Source: SAR202 cluster bacterium Casp-Chloro-G4
GTDB lineage: Bacteria > Chloroflexota > Dehalococcoidia > Lucifugimonadales > JADFKI01
Direction: 5' to 3'
Length of the DNA stretch: 53,405 bases
Assembly (NCBI GenBank): GCA_002816705.1
Contig: MUCK01000034.1
Location: 1 to 53,405 of the forward strand
Below are positions 17,727-27,674 of this stretch, piece after piece; the stretch's first letter is position 1, and every line of letters starts with the position of its first letter. The position numbers were made by a program, and so were the translations under genes. The notes under the pieces are model-generated. The model ran no database searches, was not told the DNA's origin, and saw only the letters and a list, made by a program, of their open reading frames with translations.

Positions 17727-18938
17727 TTAAATATCCATTTCGAGGATGTAGAGGCCGCCCTTGAACCTGTCGATGGCATAAAGCAGCCTGTTCTCGTCTA
17801 TGAAAACGTCGTTGATATTGATGCCCTTCTCTGGGTCGGACGCAGGCGGTACGTAGTAGGCAATCTCCTCTGGTCGGAACGGGTCGGTGATGTCGTGGAC
17901 TCGGATGCCCGCGTTGAAGTAGGCTCCTACGATGATGGTGTCCGAGAACCAGGAATTGTCTCCAGGTCGGTTCTCGTGAAGATTGTGCGCGCCGAAGCGT
18001 CCTGGCCGATGACCAAAATCCTCTACAGGAGGCATAGGTAACGTGCTGATGATAATGGGATTGGTCTCGTCGCGAATGTCCAAAACCCAACTGAGCTTGG
18101 GGTGATCGCTCAGGTCCTCTGTAATAGCCTCATCACTGACAATAGCGAGTCCTCGTTCGAACAGCGGCAGCATAGTGTGGCTGAACCCCGGCATTGGAGG
18201 ATGGTAGTCCAGACGGCTGATCATCTTGATGTTGCTGAAGTCGGACGTGTCCAGGATGATCGCTCCGCCGTCTATGTACCCCAGGTAAGCCCTGTCAGGA
18301 TGGTCCGGGTAGATGTTGACGTTATGCAAACGGAAGCCGGTGTCCTTGAGCGTGTGCCTTACGGGCGGGGCCTCGGCATCGCCCTTGCGGGTTCCTGGCA
18401 GCCACCAGCGGCCGACCTCCCGAGGATTGGCGGGATCGCTAACGTCCACGATCATGTGGAACTGGTCATCTAGCTGGTTGTGGGGCTCGAAGTCTGCTGC
18501 GCCGGTGGTCAGGTGGGCGTAGTGGCCGTCAACGTACCACAGGCAGTGCGCGCCACGTGAGTGTGGCCCCGACGTGTCGAAGAAGGAAATCTGCTTGGGA
18601 TTGGCCGGGTCGCTGACATCGTAGATTCCCATGCCTGCCGGTTTAAGGCCGGGCCGGACCGTCTGATACGCCACCAGCAGTATGTCGCCAACGAGGTCCA
18701 GAGAATTGGACCGGACGTCGCTGTGGGGGAGGTCTGTCTGCACAACCGTGAACGGGTTCTTGGGGTCGGTGACGTCCACCGCCGTGAAGTCCTTGGGAGC
18801 GCACTCGTGTGCAACGTACATGATGCGCCGGCCATCGGCGGTCTTTTGTAGGGCCAGGCCCTCGCCGCCGTTGCCGAATCCGTCCAGCTGGTGCTGGGAT
18901 ATCAGCCTGATGTTTTTTGCGTCTGCCTGCTGTGTCAT
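17727..18938 (-). CDS. LVIVD-repeat beta-propeller-like protein
   Basis: This 403-residue protein is made of repeats containing phrases such as AVDVTDPKNPF, IYDVSDPANPK, IVDVSDPANPR, VLDIRDETNPI and VHDITDPFRPE. These are LVIVD-type repeats, thought to fold as a propeller. There is no signal peptide, so the product is probably cytoplasmic. Several histidines lie in conserved-looking positions (SGPHSRGAHCLW, GAHNLHENRPG) and might bind metal. GGGAGG precedes the ATG. The function is unknown. Confidence 0.82.
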   Translation of the reverse strand: MTQQADAKNIRLISQHQLDGFGNGGEGLALQKTADGRRIMYVAHECAPKDFTAVDVTDPKNPFTVVQTDLPHSDVRSNSLDLVGDILLVAYQTVRPGLKPAGMGIYDVSDPANPKQISFFDTSGPHSRGAHCLWYVDGHYAHLTTGAADFEPHNQLDDQFHMIVDVSDPANPREVGRWWLPGTRKGDAEAPPVRHTLKDTGFRLHNVNIYPDHPDRAYLGYIDGGAIILDTSDFSNIKMISRLDYHPPMPGFSHTMLPLFERGLAIVSDEAITEDLSDHPKLSWVLDIRDETNPIIISTLPMPPVEDFGHRPGRFGAHNLHENRPGDNSWFSDTIIVGAYFNAGIRVHDITDPFRPEEIAYYVPPASDPEKGININDVFIDENRLLYAIDRFKGGLYILEMDI

Positions 18939-19063
18939 AAACGCCTCCCGATTTGCATGAGTGGTGTAGTTAAGAAGTGATCAAGCCATGGCTTCGTATG
19001 CTCGTTGGAGGCGATTATCGAATGTTACCAGCGGTGCGTCAAGCAGCAGTGACGTAGCAAGGT

Positions 19064-20599
19064 TCACCCTCGCTCGTTGTAGTGGTAGTGGGGCGCACCG
19101 ACCTCCAGCTCCCAGCCTTCGAACCAGCGCTGAATGTGAGGCAGGAGTTCCTTGCTGAGGCCGGTACGATTTAGCTCGCCCGCAGTGAGGGGTCTGCTTA
19201 GAGATTCCTTTAGCTTGGCCGAAATCTCTTCCTTTTTCACGCGGGTTATCTTTCGGTCTCGCATAATCACCTCGCCATCCACAATGACTGTGTTCACGTC
19301 GATGCCTTTGCCCCTGTATACCAGAGCGTCGACGATGTTTGTGCCCGGATCCAGATAGGGCTCTTGAATTCGTTCCAGGTCCACCAGCACTATATCTGCA
19401 CGCTTGCCTATTTCCAGCGTGCCAACCTCGTTACCGAAGAAGGTTACTTTGGCACCGTTCACCGTGGTCATGTCCAGGATGCGGTGGGAGCTTGGGCTTG
19501 CGCTGGTCACGCCTGGGACGCGGTGCACCTTCTGCGCCACCCGCATCTCTTGCAGGATATCGTTGTCGTCGTTGAGGCCCGCCTCATCTATTCCGAGCGC
19601 CACTGTGACGCCCTTTTCCAGCATGCGGTTCACCGGGGCTACCCCGCTCTTCAGACGCAGGTTGGAGCTTGGGTTGTGACAGATGGCCGTCCCTGTCTCC
19701 GCCAGGATGTCCATGTCCGACTCCGTCACCCACACTCCGTGAGCGCAGGAAACCTCAGGCCCGAGGAACCCAAGGTCGTATAGATGCGCAAGCGGGGTCT
19801 TCTGCCAGTTGCGGGTGCCGTACATCTTCTGGTAGACCGTCTCTTGCAGGTGTATGTGAATTCCCGTGGAGTGTCGCGTGGCGAAGTTCTTGATCTCCCG
19901 CAACATGGAGTCTGAGCACCAGTGCACGTTATGGGGACTGATAAAGACTCGGGTTCGGTCCGACTGCTTCTTATCCAGAAGCTCGGCTGTGACGGACAGG
20001 TGGTCTTCCATGGAGATCGGTCGTCCGCCCAGGTAATCGCGTACGCCGGATGCCAGGGATTCGGGCAGCGTATTGAAGAATCGCTCGTCGTCCTCGTAGA
20101 CCAGATGGTTCTGATCGCGGTGCGATAGCGAGAAGGCCACTCGCATGCCGGAGTCCTGGTATGCGTCGATAATGCGGGCGCTGGAATCGAACAGGCCCTC
20201 GTCGTTGGGAAGGCGGGCCATCATCTGGTTGTGCATGACGGTGGTGATGCCCGACTCGATCATCTGCATGGCGCAGTAGAGCGTGTCCAGGTACGGGTCC
20301 ACATCCCGCAAGGCCCAGCGAGCGACGATCCAGGTCTCCAGTGGTGCGTCCAGCGCGCCTAGTTGAAACGGCGTCAGGCCAACGTGGTGGTGGGCGTTGA
20401 TCAGGCCAGGGATGACGGCGAAGTTGGACGAACCTATCTCCTCATCGGCGTTGTGCCTAGCCTTGAGGTCGGCGTAGGACCCAATGTCCAGTATCTCCCC
20501 GTCCCGCTGGTATACTGCCCCGTCCTCAATGACATGACTGCTGCTATCGTCGTTGACCTTGCAAACTACGTACTTGCCTCGAACCAGTGAAGACGGCAT
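19064..20599 (-). CDS. Amidohydrolase of the ATZ/TRZ/SsnA group
   Basis: This 511-residue metal-dependent hydrolase resembles enzymes that deaminate or dechlorinate heterocycles. Metal ligands are visible: PGLINAHHHVGL (H70/H72), HIHLQET, SCAHGVWV and the Asp in LGIDEAGLNDD. Small barrel strands surround the core at both ends (ADIVLVDLERI). An ideal AGGAGG lies 7 bases before the ATG. The substrate cannot be assigned; guanine, chlorinated triazines and related ureido compounds are all in the family. Its upstream neighbour is a carboxypeptidase on the same strand. Confidence 0.88.
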   Translation of the reverse strand: MPSSLVRGKYVVCKVNDDSSSHVIEDGAVYQRDGEILDIGSYADLKARHNADEEIGSSNFAVIPGLINAHHHVGLTPFQLGALDAPLETWIVARWALRDVDPYLDTLYCAMQMIESGITTVMHNQMMARLPNDEGLFDSSARIIDAYQDSGMRVAFSLSHRDQNHLVYEDDERFFNTLPESLASGVRDYLGGRPISMEDHLSVTAELLDKKQSDRTRVFISPHNVHWCSDSMLREIKNFATRHSTGIHIHLQETVYQKMYGTRNWQKTPLAHLYDLGFLGPEVSCAHGVWVTESDMDILAETGTAICHNPSSNLRLKSGVAPVNRMLEKGVTVALGIDEAGLNDDNDILQEMRVAQKVHRVPGVTSASPSSHRILDMTTVNGAKVTFFGNEVGTLEIGKRADIVLVDLERIQEPYLDPGTNIVDALVYRGKGIDVNTVIVDGEVIMRDRKITRVKKEEISAKLKESLSRPLTAGELNRTGLSKELLPHIQRWFEGWELEVGAPHYHYNERG

Positions 20600-20741
20600 C
20601 GGAAACCTCCTGAGTAATGGACTGCGTAAATGATGTTAGGCCAGATAATGGGGCTACTTTAATGGGGCGAATCGAAAAGGGCAACCAGCCACCGAAATGT
20701 GAAAATAATTGGAGTGAGCTTCGTTGAATATTGAAAAGCTG

Positions 20742-23258
20742 TTACTCTGGAGCTACCGCGCTGTGGTACAGCGAGTTGAACAGTATCTTGTATGTGTTGC
20801 GGACCTGCGCCCGGAAGTGGACCCTGAAACTCATGAGAACAACCTGGCCTTTGCCCAGGGGCACTGTGGCCAGAGCCGTGCGACCGTAAAGCTTCTCCGG
20901 GCCGATGAGCAAGCCGCTTAACAACGGATTTCTGAGGGGATACTTGCCGACCACCCTACCCTCACTCACGTCGAAGGCCGGGCCATTGAAGAACATTGCC
21001 GCAGCCCTGTCCGGCATGCCGTATGCCAGGGGGTGGTTGGTATCAAGAAGCATGCGCACCAGAGTGCCCGGCGCGAAGAACTCGCTGCGGGAGAAGCCAG
21101 CCAGCATGTTTTTAATGGGCAACTCCAGGTGCCTGATTGCGTATCTGGAGGAACTATCCCACGTGACTAGTGTACCGCCCTCCTCTACGAATGTCTTCAG
21201 CTTCTCCGCGCCCTTATCTCCCAACCCCCCTGTGTAGTCCGGGTGGTAGTAGCTAGCGCTATGGCCTTGGTGCATTTGGCGGGTGTGCTGATGGGGCAGC
21301 ACTATTGCATCGAACCGCTGGTGGAGGTCGCCCTGCTGAATATCGCTGTCGTTGATCGACTGGTAGCCAAATTCGTAGTCGTCTAATATGTATCGGGTCC
21401 AGCCCTCTTCCACGGCAGGCACGTAGCTCCTGTACAGACCAATTCGAGGCATGGATAGACCGAACGCGACCATGTATGGAACCTCCGGCGCTGCCGTGAG
21501 GTCCAACGACTCTTCGGCTGCTATGGACTCCGCGAGTTTGCTCATACCGTTGCCGCCATGAACCACGAAGGTGCCCGGCGGAAAGTGGCTGCCATTCATG
21601 CGGATGGGCTCTCTGGCCCACGAAACCTTGGCGCCGGTTTCCAGTATGCGATTGATTGCTCGGAAGCTGGCGTTTGTCTCTGGCCGAAGGAGGTAGGCCT
21701 CCACCTTGTCGTGGCCGTTCACCAGCACGCGGCCTTTGGGCGGCTGAACACTCCCCAGTCTTTTCAACTCCGCAATAAACGGTGACTTCGCCTCGTAGAC
21801 GTCCACGCCCATCTTGATAGGCAAGCAGTGAGCGGTAACGTCGTACGGCGTTATGGGAGAGCCGTCAGACTCAGCCCGCGAATCCGGGTAAATGTGTGGG
21901 CCCAGAAGAGTCTTGGCAAAGGCTCCATACGGTTGCGAGGTCAGAATAACCTTGGTGCCTGGAGAGTATGTGATGCCGTCCGCCTGAAATGGCTGTACGG
22001 CCTCCTGAATCTCCACCAGGCCCATCTTCATAACGTTGAGTAACTCCGAAGCCGCGTGGGCATCCCGCTGCTTTTCCGGTATTAGGAATGCGAAAGGGCT
22101 TCCATTGGCAGCCATGGCCGCTCTGCCTACCCTGTAGAAGTTCCGCAACCAGGTGTCTCTGTTTCGGGCGGCGTTATTCAGGCATGCCATCACCGCCGCG
22201 AAGTCGTAGTCCACGATGTCTCGAAGCCGCCAGGTGCCTGCATTCCACGGCATGGGATGGTTCCAAGACTTCGCGGATGGTGACTCTCCTCGGTCCGAAC
22301 TGATTTGATTACTTTGAAGCTCTATCGGCGATGCAATTTTGACGCTGGCAGCCTCTGACAGAAGGCGTATGCCACCGTGGTAATGCTGATAAGTTCGATT
22401 GGGGCTGTAAGCGTCGTACACGACGTTAATGGCAACGCCAGCCTTGCCCTGAGCCGTAAGCTCGGAGGCGATTGAGGAGCCCAGCATGGCCAGTTCGCTC
22501 TGCAATATAGGATCAACGTTAGGCCCGACAGGGTCCACGAAGGGAGGCAAAATCATGCGCATACCGGTCGACCGCGTCTGGTGAAGGTCGTAAAGAATCT
22601 GCGGGTGCCAGGCGTTTAGGCAGTGCTTCAGGACCAGCCTGGTCTCCGCCTGCGTGAACATGAACCAGTCCCGATTATTGTCGTGGCCCGTGTACTTGTG
22701 GTAGAGGAACGGCGGCATGACCCCTTCGTAGGACGTGCCGATTGTGCTGTCGTACCACTTCTTGACGGATATCAGACCATCGGGATTGAGGGAGGGGATT
22801 AGCAGCAGTATTACTTCATCCAGGATGCGTCGCACTTCTTCGTCGTCGCTGGTGGCCAGGTGGTGCGCCAGCAGTGGCGACATCTGGGTCGCGCCCACCT
22901 CCGTGGCGTGTATGCTGCACGTAACGGCGACAATGGCCTTGCCCTGCGAGATGAATCGGTCGGCCTCGGCGTCATCCCCGATAGTCCGTGGGTCGGCCAG
23001 CCTCTTCTGGATGGCGCGGTACATTTCGAGATTCGCCAGGTTATCGGGGGAGGAGATGGTGGCTATGAGGAAAGGATTGCCTTCGGTGGTCTTGCCGACG
23101 TCCTCGGTGATGACCCTGTCCGACAGGCGGCCCAGCATGTGGAAGTAGTCGACGATCTGAGGCCAGTCGGCTAATCGACGGTCCTCACCCGGCTCGAATC
23201 CAAGGAACTCCCCGGGAGTGTATATTTTATTTGCTGCATCGACGTCTGAGGCTGTCAA
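20742..23258 (-). CDS. Large M14 zinc carboxypeptidase-family protein
   Basis: This 838-residue protein starts with a peptidase M14 domain: HATE at 117-120 gives the first two zinc ligands, LLLIPSLNPDGL follows, and HDNNRDWFMFTQAETR is the typical arginine block. The last third (from about residue 590) includes EEGGTLVTWDSSSRYAI and resembles the glutamine amidotransferase-like domain found after some M14 peptidases. No signal peptide is visible, although many relatives are exported. The start is TTG 23258 with a weak site, so the true N terminus is uncertain. Its role is likely peptide or amide cleavage. Confidence 0.85.
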   Translation of the reverse strand: MTASDVDAANKIYTPGEFLGFEPGEDRRLADWPQIVDYFHMLGRLSDRVITEDVGKTTEGNPFLIATISSPDNLANLEMYRAIQKRLADPRTIGDDAEADRFISQGKAIVAVTCSIHATEVGATQMSPLLAHHLATSDDEEVRRILDEVILLLIPSLNPDGLISVKKWYDSTIGTSYEGVMPPFLYHKYTGHDNNRDWFMFTQAETRLVLKHCLNAWHPQILYDLHQTRSTGMRMILPPFVDPVGPNVDPILQSELAMLGSSIASELTAQGKAGVAINVVYDAYSPNRTYQHYHGGIRLLSEAASVKIASPIELQSNQISSDRGESPSAKSWNHPMPWNAGTWRLRDIVDYDFAAVMACLNNAARNRDTWLRNFYRVGRAAMAANGSPFAFLIPEKQRDAHAASELLNVMKMGLVEIQEAVQPFQADGITYSPGTKVILTSQPYGAFAKTLLGPHIYPDSRAESDGSPITPYDVTAHCLPIKMGVDVYEAKSPFIAELKRLGSVQPPKGRVLVNGHDKVEAYLLRPETNASFRAINRILETGAKVSWAREPIRMNGSHFPPGTFVVHGGNGMSKLAESIAAEESLDLTAAPEVPYMVAFGLSMPRIGLYRSYVPAVEEGWTRYILDDYEFGYQSINDSDIQQGDLHQRFDAIVLPHQHTRQMHQGHSASYYHPDYTGGLGDKGAEKLKTFVEEGGTLVTWDSSSRYAIRHLELPIKNMLAGFSRSEFFAPGTLVRMLLDTNHPLAYGMPDRAAAMFFNGPAFDVSEGRVVGKYPLRNPLLSGLLIGPEKLYGRTALATVPLGKGQVVLMSFRVHFRAQVRNTYKILFNSLYHSAVAPE

Positions 23259-23373
23259 ATGTACCCACGTATTCTCATCTGGCGTACGAGTGCGTTAAAC
23301 TTCCGTCAATTCGTAGGTTCTGTTGGATTTTACAGTAAATGACAGTCGAGGGATATTACGAGACCTTTGCGCC

Positions 23374-23895
23374 TTACACCGCCGGAACCTTATTCCCCAC
23401 CTCGTTGCCCGTTTCGACGTGGTATTTTAGGCCCGCCAATAGCCCCTCCATGCCCTTCCTCATCTGCCGCCGCATCATCAGAGCGTCCATAAGCTTTCCC
23501 ACAATGCCGAACTTGATCGTATATTCCGGCGAAACAGTAACTACCGTGCTTTCGCCGTCGGCCCTCACCGAGAACTCCACCACGTTGCTTTTGAGAGGGA
23601 GGTTTGTATCATAAATGTCAATCTTGAAGCCTTCGCCCTCGCGCCAGTCAAGAGCGCGCTCTTCAAGGTAGCCCTTAATGGGGCCGTTGCTGATGTCACA
23701 GTGGCGAGTCGCGCCCTCGCCGCTGCCGGACTCCGACGTTGAATGGGAACTGGTAACGCCAGGGTTCCACTTGTATATACTCCCCAGGTTGGATAACACC
23801 TCCCACACCCGGGCCTTGGGGACATCGATTCGGGATTCTACGGCGAATTTGGCCACCTTTTGCCTCCGTGTATATTTATCAGGCATAAATGCCAT
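23374..23895 (-). CDS. SRPBCC (polyketide cyclase/dehydrase-like) protein
   Basis: This 173-residue protein has the START/SRPBCC pattern: a starting strand VESRIDVPKARVWEVLSNLGSIYKWNPGV, then GEGATRHCD, alternating strands, and a closing helix MRKGMEGLLAGLKYHVE. Such proteins bind hydrophobic ligands or act as cyclases. Starts at 23895 or 23886 are both possible, and no ribosome binding site decides. It lies upstream of the M14 gene on the same strand with a 115-base gap. Confidence 0.82.
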   Translation of the reverse strand: MAFMPDKYTRRQKVAKFAVESRIDVPKARVWEVLSNLGSIYKWNPGVTSSHSTSESGSGEGATRHCDISNGPIKGYLEERALDWREGEGFKIDIYDTNLPLKSNVVEFSVRADGESTVVTVSPEYTIKFGIVGKLMDALMMRRQMRKGMEGLLAGLKYHVETGNEVGNKVPAV

Positions 23896-24048
23896 GGTGG
23901 GCTACTATACAAGGTCATGGTGCGGACGTTTGTTGAATTTAACAACATGCCTTGAGATTTCCCCCTTATTACATTACCATCAACCGCTCTGCCGGCCCTC
24001 CTTTATGGTTGAAGCGGCAGCTTGTTATTATCCCTTCCGTAGGTTCGT

Positions 24049-24054
24049 TATAAT
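24049..24054 (+). promoter_or_regulatory. Candidate -10 element of the EVE-domain gene
   Basis: A perfect TATAAT lies 53 bases before the ATG in a divergent gap. The best upstream -35 is TTATTA at 18 bases, a weak match. Confidence 0.45.
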
Positions 24055-24106
24055 CAGACTCATGATAGGGACTCCAAACCCTAAATAAATGTGAATAAGG
24101 AACACT

Positions 24107-24583
24107 ATGGCAGCAAAACGATATTGGCTTATGAAGTCGGAGCCCGGCGCCTATTCATACTCCCACCTTCAGAAAGAGGAAGACCAGACGGCAGAGTGGG
24201 ACGGCGTTCGCAGCTACACCGGGCGGAACTACATGCGAGATGAGATGAAGATCGGCGACGGTGTGCTGTTCTACCACTCCAACGCCAAGCCCAATGCCAT
24301 AGTCGGCACAGCTGTGGTCGTTCAGGAGGGCTACCCCGACGACACGGCCTGGGACCCGGACTCGGAGCACCCTGACCCAAAGAGCACGCCGGACGCTCCC
24401 ATCTGGTACATGGTGGACATCAAGGCAGGCATCGAACTCAAGCGCCCCGTAACCCTTCAGGAGATCAGGAACACCAAAGGCTTGGAGGACATGGTGCTGG
24501 TCAACAACTCCCGCCTGTCCATCCAGTCGGTTACGAAGAAGCAGTGGGACAGGATACTGAAAATGGGAATGGAGCAGAGTTAG
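24107..24583 (+). CDS. EVE-domain protein
   Basis: This 158-residue protein is a stand-alone EVE domain (PUA-like fold, thymocyte nuclear protein 1 group), a family that binds modified bases in DNA or RNA. Recognisable parts are YWLMKSEPGAYSYSHLQ, WDGVRSYTGRNYMRDEMKIGD and FYHSNAKPNAIVGTA. TAAGGA precedes the ATG. Its binding target (for example modified cytosine) is not known here. A reductase-like gene follows after 67 bases. Confidence 0.93.
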   Translation: MAAKRYWLMKSEPGAYSYSHLQKEEDQTAEWDGVRSYTGRNYMRDEMKIGDGVLFYHSNAKPNAIVGTAVVVQEGYPDDTAWDPDSEHPDPKSTPDAPIWYMVDIKAGIELKRPVTLQEIRNTKGLEDMVLVNNSRLSIQSVTKKQWDRILKMGMEQS

Positions 24584-24650
24584 CAGTTGATTTGAACCGA
24601 CGGCAATCTGATAGGTTTTTACCAACGGACTTAATGAGGAGTAATTTCCT

Positions 24651-25613
24651 GTGAAATTCGCTGTTCTGGGAGTTGGAGCACTGGGCTCTATCATAGCTGC
24701 GCATCTGATCAAGGCTGGGTATGATGTTCAGGTAATCGCTCGTGGGAGCCGCGCCGCACACCTGAAGGGACACGGATTCACCATCACCGGTCTATCCGAC
24801 ATCAATGTCCCCTGCACTGTTGTTACCGATCCCATGCTGCTAACGGATGTCGATGTTCTCATCATTACGGTCAAGACATATGACATGGATGAAGCATTAG
24901 CCAGCGTTGCGCACGTCAACGCGCGGAGCGTGCTGTCTGTTCAAAACGGAGTGATGAAGGATGAGCAGATTTCTGAGGTATTTGGCCAGCAGGCCACCCT
25001 AGGGGTTGCGACCGCTGCAAGCGGGGAGCTACGGCCTAACGGAGAAGTAGAATTCACAATAAATGAGAGTATATATATCGGGGAACTCCTGGGAGAGAAG
25101 ACTCAGCGCGTCCATGAGATAGTTGATGCGTTAGTAAAATCTGGGGTCGGAGCGCAAGTCAGCGACCACATAGTCAGCATGGAATGGTCCAAGTTTGTGC
25201 CCTGGATGGCCATTGTAGCTATGTCAGCACTCACCCGTTTGGAAACGTACAAATTTCTTTCCGACCCTGATCACTCTCACTTAATGGCAGGTTTACTGCG
25301 GGAGATTGCTCGCATCCCGGAAAAACTGGGTATCGTTCTTGAGGATATCCCGCCCTTGCCGGCAAAAACTCTTTGTTCTGTGCCGTTTGACGAGACGGTA
25401 GAGCAGATCCAGGCCATGGGCCGGTATTTTGAATCAGTCGCTCCAACCCACAAGTTATCGACCCTTCAGGACTTGGAGCGCGGACGTCGTATTGAGGTAG
25501 AGGAGACATTGGGGTATGCTCTTAAAGAGGCAGGGAAATTGGGCATAGCGACGCCGACCTTGGAAACATGCTATCGCTTGTTGGCAGGTGTTAATAGGTA
25601 CGTAACCGCCTAA
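24651..25613 (+). CDS. Ketopantoate reductase family (ApbA/PanE-like) oxidoreductase
   Basis: This 320-residue NADP-dependent reductase starts with VLGVGALGSIIAAHL (Rossmann GxGxxG), then TVKTYDMDEAL, LSVQNGV and a C-terminal helical domain (SMEWSKFVPWMAIVAMSALTR). It may reduce 2-dehydropantoate to pantoate, but the family contains other 2-ketoacid reductases, so the symbol panE is withheld. GTG 24651 is preceded by AGGAG. It converges with the next gene, leaving only 3 bases between the stops. Confidence 0.86.
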   Translation: MKFAVLGVGALGSIIAAHLIKAGYDVQVIARGSRAAHLKGHGFTITGLSDINVPCTVVTDPMLLTDVDVLIITVKTYDMDEALASVAHVNARSVLSVQNGVMKDEQISEVFGQQATLGVATAASGELRPNGEVEFTINESIYIGELLGEKTQRVHEIVDALVKSGVGAQVSDHIVSMEWSKFVPWMAIVAMSALTRLETYKFLSDPDHSHLMAGLLREIARIPEKLGIVLEDIPPLPAKTLCSVPFDETVEQIQAMGRYFESVAPTHKLSTLQDLERGRRIEVEETLGYALKEAGKLGIATPTLETCYRLLAGVNRYVTA

Positions 25614-25616
25614 CCC

Positions 25617-27305
25617 CTACATTACCCTGAAGAAAATCTCCCCGACAAGCTTGCGAAGATTCTCGCTTCGTGGACCTGTGGTGTCCAGTTGCACCAGGCG
25701 ATTGGCGCGGACCTCTGTGATGGGCTCCCAGTCGGCTTGTTGCCTGCGGTAAAGCTCCCATCTGCCGTCGGAGATGGTCTCTTCGGCGTGCGTTATTCTG
25801 GCCTCCAGGCGGCGTTTGATTTCCCCCTCGGCAGCAGTGCACTCTACTACGAAAGTCTCCAGTCGCAGTGATGCCGCTGCATCCGAGAATCTTTGGCGTT
25901 CTTCAACCGCGCGAAACGTCGCATCCACCACCACAGGCTCACCACTTGCCAGCCTGCCTCGCGCCTCATCCAGCATGACTTCGTACGTCATCCGTGTGTA
26001 CTCGGCGGAGTAGATGCCCTCTCCGTACTCCTCGTACCGATGTTGCGTCGCGGCCACATCCGCCAGACGCTTCCTTGTCAGGTCGGACGAAATGTAATGC
26101 AGATCCCAGCGGTTGGCCAACTCCTCGGCGATGGAACTCTTGCCCGTTCCCATGAGGCCTCCCACTATGAACAGTGCGGGCCTGGGAACGGACAGCAGCG
26201 CGTAGCTTCGGGCCAGCCGGAAGTACGCCTCCGCCTCCCCCGCGACGCTTAGCCTCTCTTCGTTTGTGAGGTCGGGATTATCCAGCCGGAAACTTGTCAC
26301 CTTCCCACGAACGTAGGCCCTGTACGTCTTGAAGAAATCCATCAACGCCATAACACCGGTGTCTCCCGACGCCTCTACGTAGGCCTCCACGAATTCGCGA
26401 GAAAGGTCGGGTCGGCCGAAATAGTCCAGGTCCATGGCCAGGAATGCTATATCTTCGGCAACGTCTGCGCAGCGGAACCGGTCGTTGAACTCTATGCAGT
26501 CTATGATGTGGATTTTTTCGGGCAATATACTGACGGGCTCAATCCTTAGCAGGCCCTCTCGTTCGGCGTCCGCCACTGCCCCAAGGCCGTCTTTTGGCAT
26601 GGCCTCTGGCTCTCCACCCAAAAAAATGTTGGATGCGTGGAGGTCACCGTGGCCGTCTCTGATTCGACCTTGGCGTGTGCGCAGTCGGAACATCGTTGCA
26701 TTTTTGCGCATAAAGGCCCGGCTGTACTCCACCAGGTCTTCGTACTCGTCAGAGGTAATCGTTTTACCAATGAACCGTTCGGTTTGCTCAAAGTTTTCTT
26801 CAATGTTTCGCCGTATTGAGGAAAGATCGCCCAGATCGTTTACCTCTGTGCCTGTGGCGGCTGTCTCGTGAAATCGAGCGACCTTTCGGGCTATTGCGCG
26901 CACGTCTCCGCTGGTAAGCAAGCCACGTCTCAGCAGTTCAGACACCGCCTTGTCGGCGTCCAGCCGGTGCATCTTCACGGCGTACTCAATAGTCTTGCCC
27001 GGACCTTCAACACGTATGTCGTTTCCGTCTTGGCGAATTGGCACGACGCCCATGTACACATCCGGGGACATTCGGCTGTTGAGTGCTACTTCACGATCGC
27101 AGTAGAAGCGCCGTTTTCCCAGATTGGTAAAATCCAGGAAACCGTAGTCCACTGGCTTCTTAACCTTGTACACCACATCGTCTACGAAGAAAAGGTATGA
27201 TACGTGGGTCTCAAGTAGAGTCACTTTCGTAGGCTCATCTGGATACGCTTCCGGACGAAGCAGCGCGTCCACTAAAGTGTAGCGCCGTTCAACAAGAGTA
27301 GGCAT
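25617..27305 (-). CDS. Bifunctional APH-like phosphotransferase/P-loop kinase fusion
   Basis: This 562-residue protein joins two domains. The first (to about residue 330) is an aminoglycoside phosphotransferase-like kinase with catalytic HGDLHASNIF and metal loop IHIIDCIEFNDRFRCADVAED. The second is a zeta-toxin/AAA33-like P-loop kinase with GGLMGTGKSSIAEELA and a lid region rich in Arg. This fusion is a known orphan family; its substrates are not established. It is unlikely to be a true antibiotic resistance enzyme. It ends the minus-strand run that includes the GNAT and Usp genes. Confidence 0.87.
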   Translation of the reverse strand: MPTLVERRYTLVDALLRPEAYPDEPTKVTLLETHVSYLFFVDDVVYKVKKPVDYGFLDFTNLGKRRFYCDREVALNSRMSPDVYMGVVPIRQDGNDIRVEGPGKTIEYAVKMHRLDADKAVSELLRRGLLTSGDVRAIARKVARFHETAATGTEVNDLGDLSSIRRNIEENFEQTERFIGKTITSDEYEDLVEYSRAFMRKNATMFRLRTRQGRIRDGHGDLHASNIFLGGEPEAMPKDGLGAVADAEREGLLRIEPVSILPEKIHIIDCIEFNDRFRCADVAEDIAFLAMDLDYFGRPDLSREFVEAYVEASGDTGVMALMDFFKTYRAYVRGKVTSFRLDNPDLTNEERLSVAGEAEAYFRLARSYALLSVPRPALFIVGGLMGTGKSSIAEELANRWDLHYISSDLTRKRLADVAATQHRYEEYGEGIYSAEYTRMTYEVMLDEARGRLASGEPVVVDATFRAVEERQRFSDAAASLRLETFVVECTAAEGEIKRRLEARITHAEETISDGRWELYRRQQADWEPITEVRANRLVQLDTTGPRSENLRKLVGEIFFRVM

Positions 27306-27316
27306 AACAACATCTC

Positions 27317-27547
27317 TCAGGCTGCTAGTAGTACTTTGGCAGGTTCGTCGTCAGGGGCAGGTGCCTTGGAATGCCACCCTACGGGTCCAATGTCTGTGCG
27401 GCCTTCTATGATGTCGCGGTCCGTGAAAATGCCGTAGTATTTGACCCCCGCAAAGGGCATGTAGCTGCCGAGATATATCCGGTTTACACGCTTGGTGGTA
27501 GTGATTCGCGTGTCGGGTTTTTCGCGTACCAGAGTCATTGCTTCCAT
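27317..27547 (-). CDS. Small protein of unknown function (76 residues)
   Basis: The frame opens at 27565, but AAAGGAG lies seven bases before the ATG at 27547, so that start is chosen (MEAMTLVREKPDTRITTTKR). The protein has a basic N-terminal half with the strand-like segment RVNRIYLGSYMPFAGVKYYG and an acidic Pro-rich tail. There is no signal peptide and no known motif. It sits 11 bases before the APH-kinase fusion gene, so the two are likely cotranscribed. Confidence 0.65.
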   Translation of the reverse strand: MEAMTLVREKPDTRITTTKRVNRIYLGSYMPFAGVKYYGIFTDRDIIEGRTDIGPVGWHSKAPAPDDEPAKVLLAA

Positions 27548-27674
27548 GATCGACTCCTTTCCCAAAGCCTGGAAATAGCTTCGGAGTGCCTTATTTGTTC
27601 CTACACTGGCATTTAATCAGTGTCAGTGTGAAGAACGCGTGAGGCAGAGACCTCGCAGTATGAGGAAATCGTGA

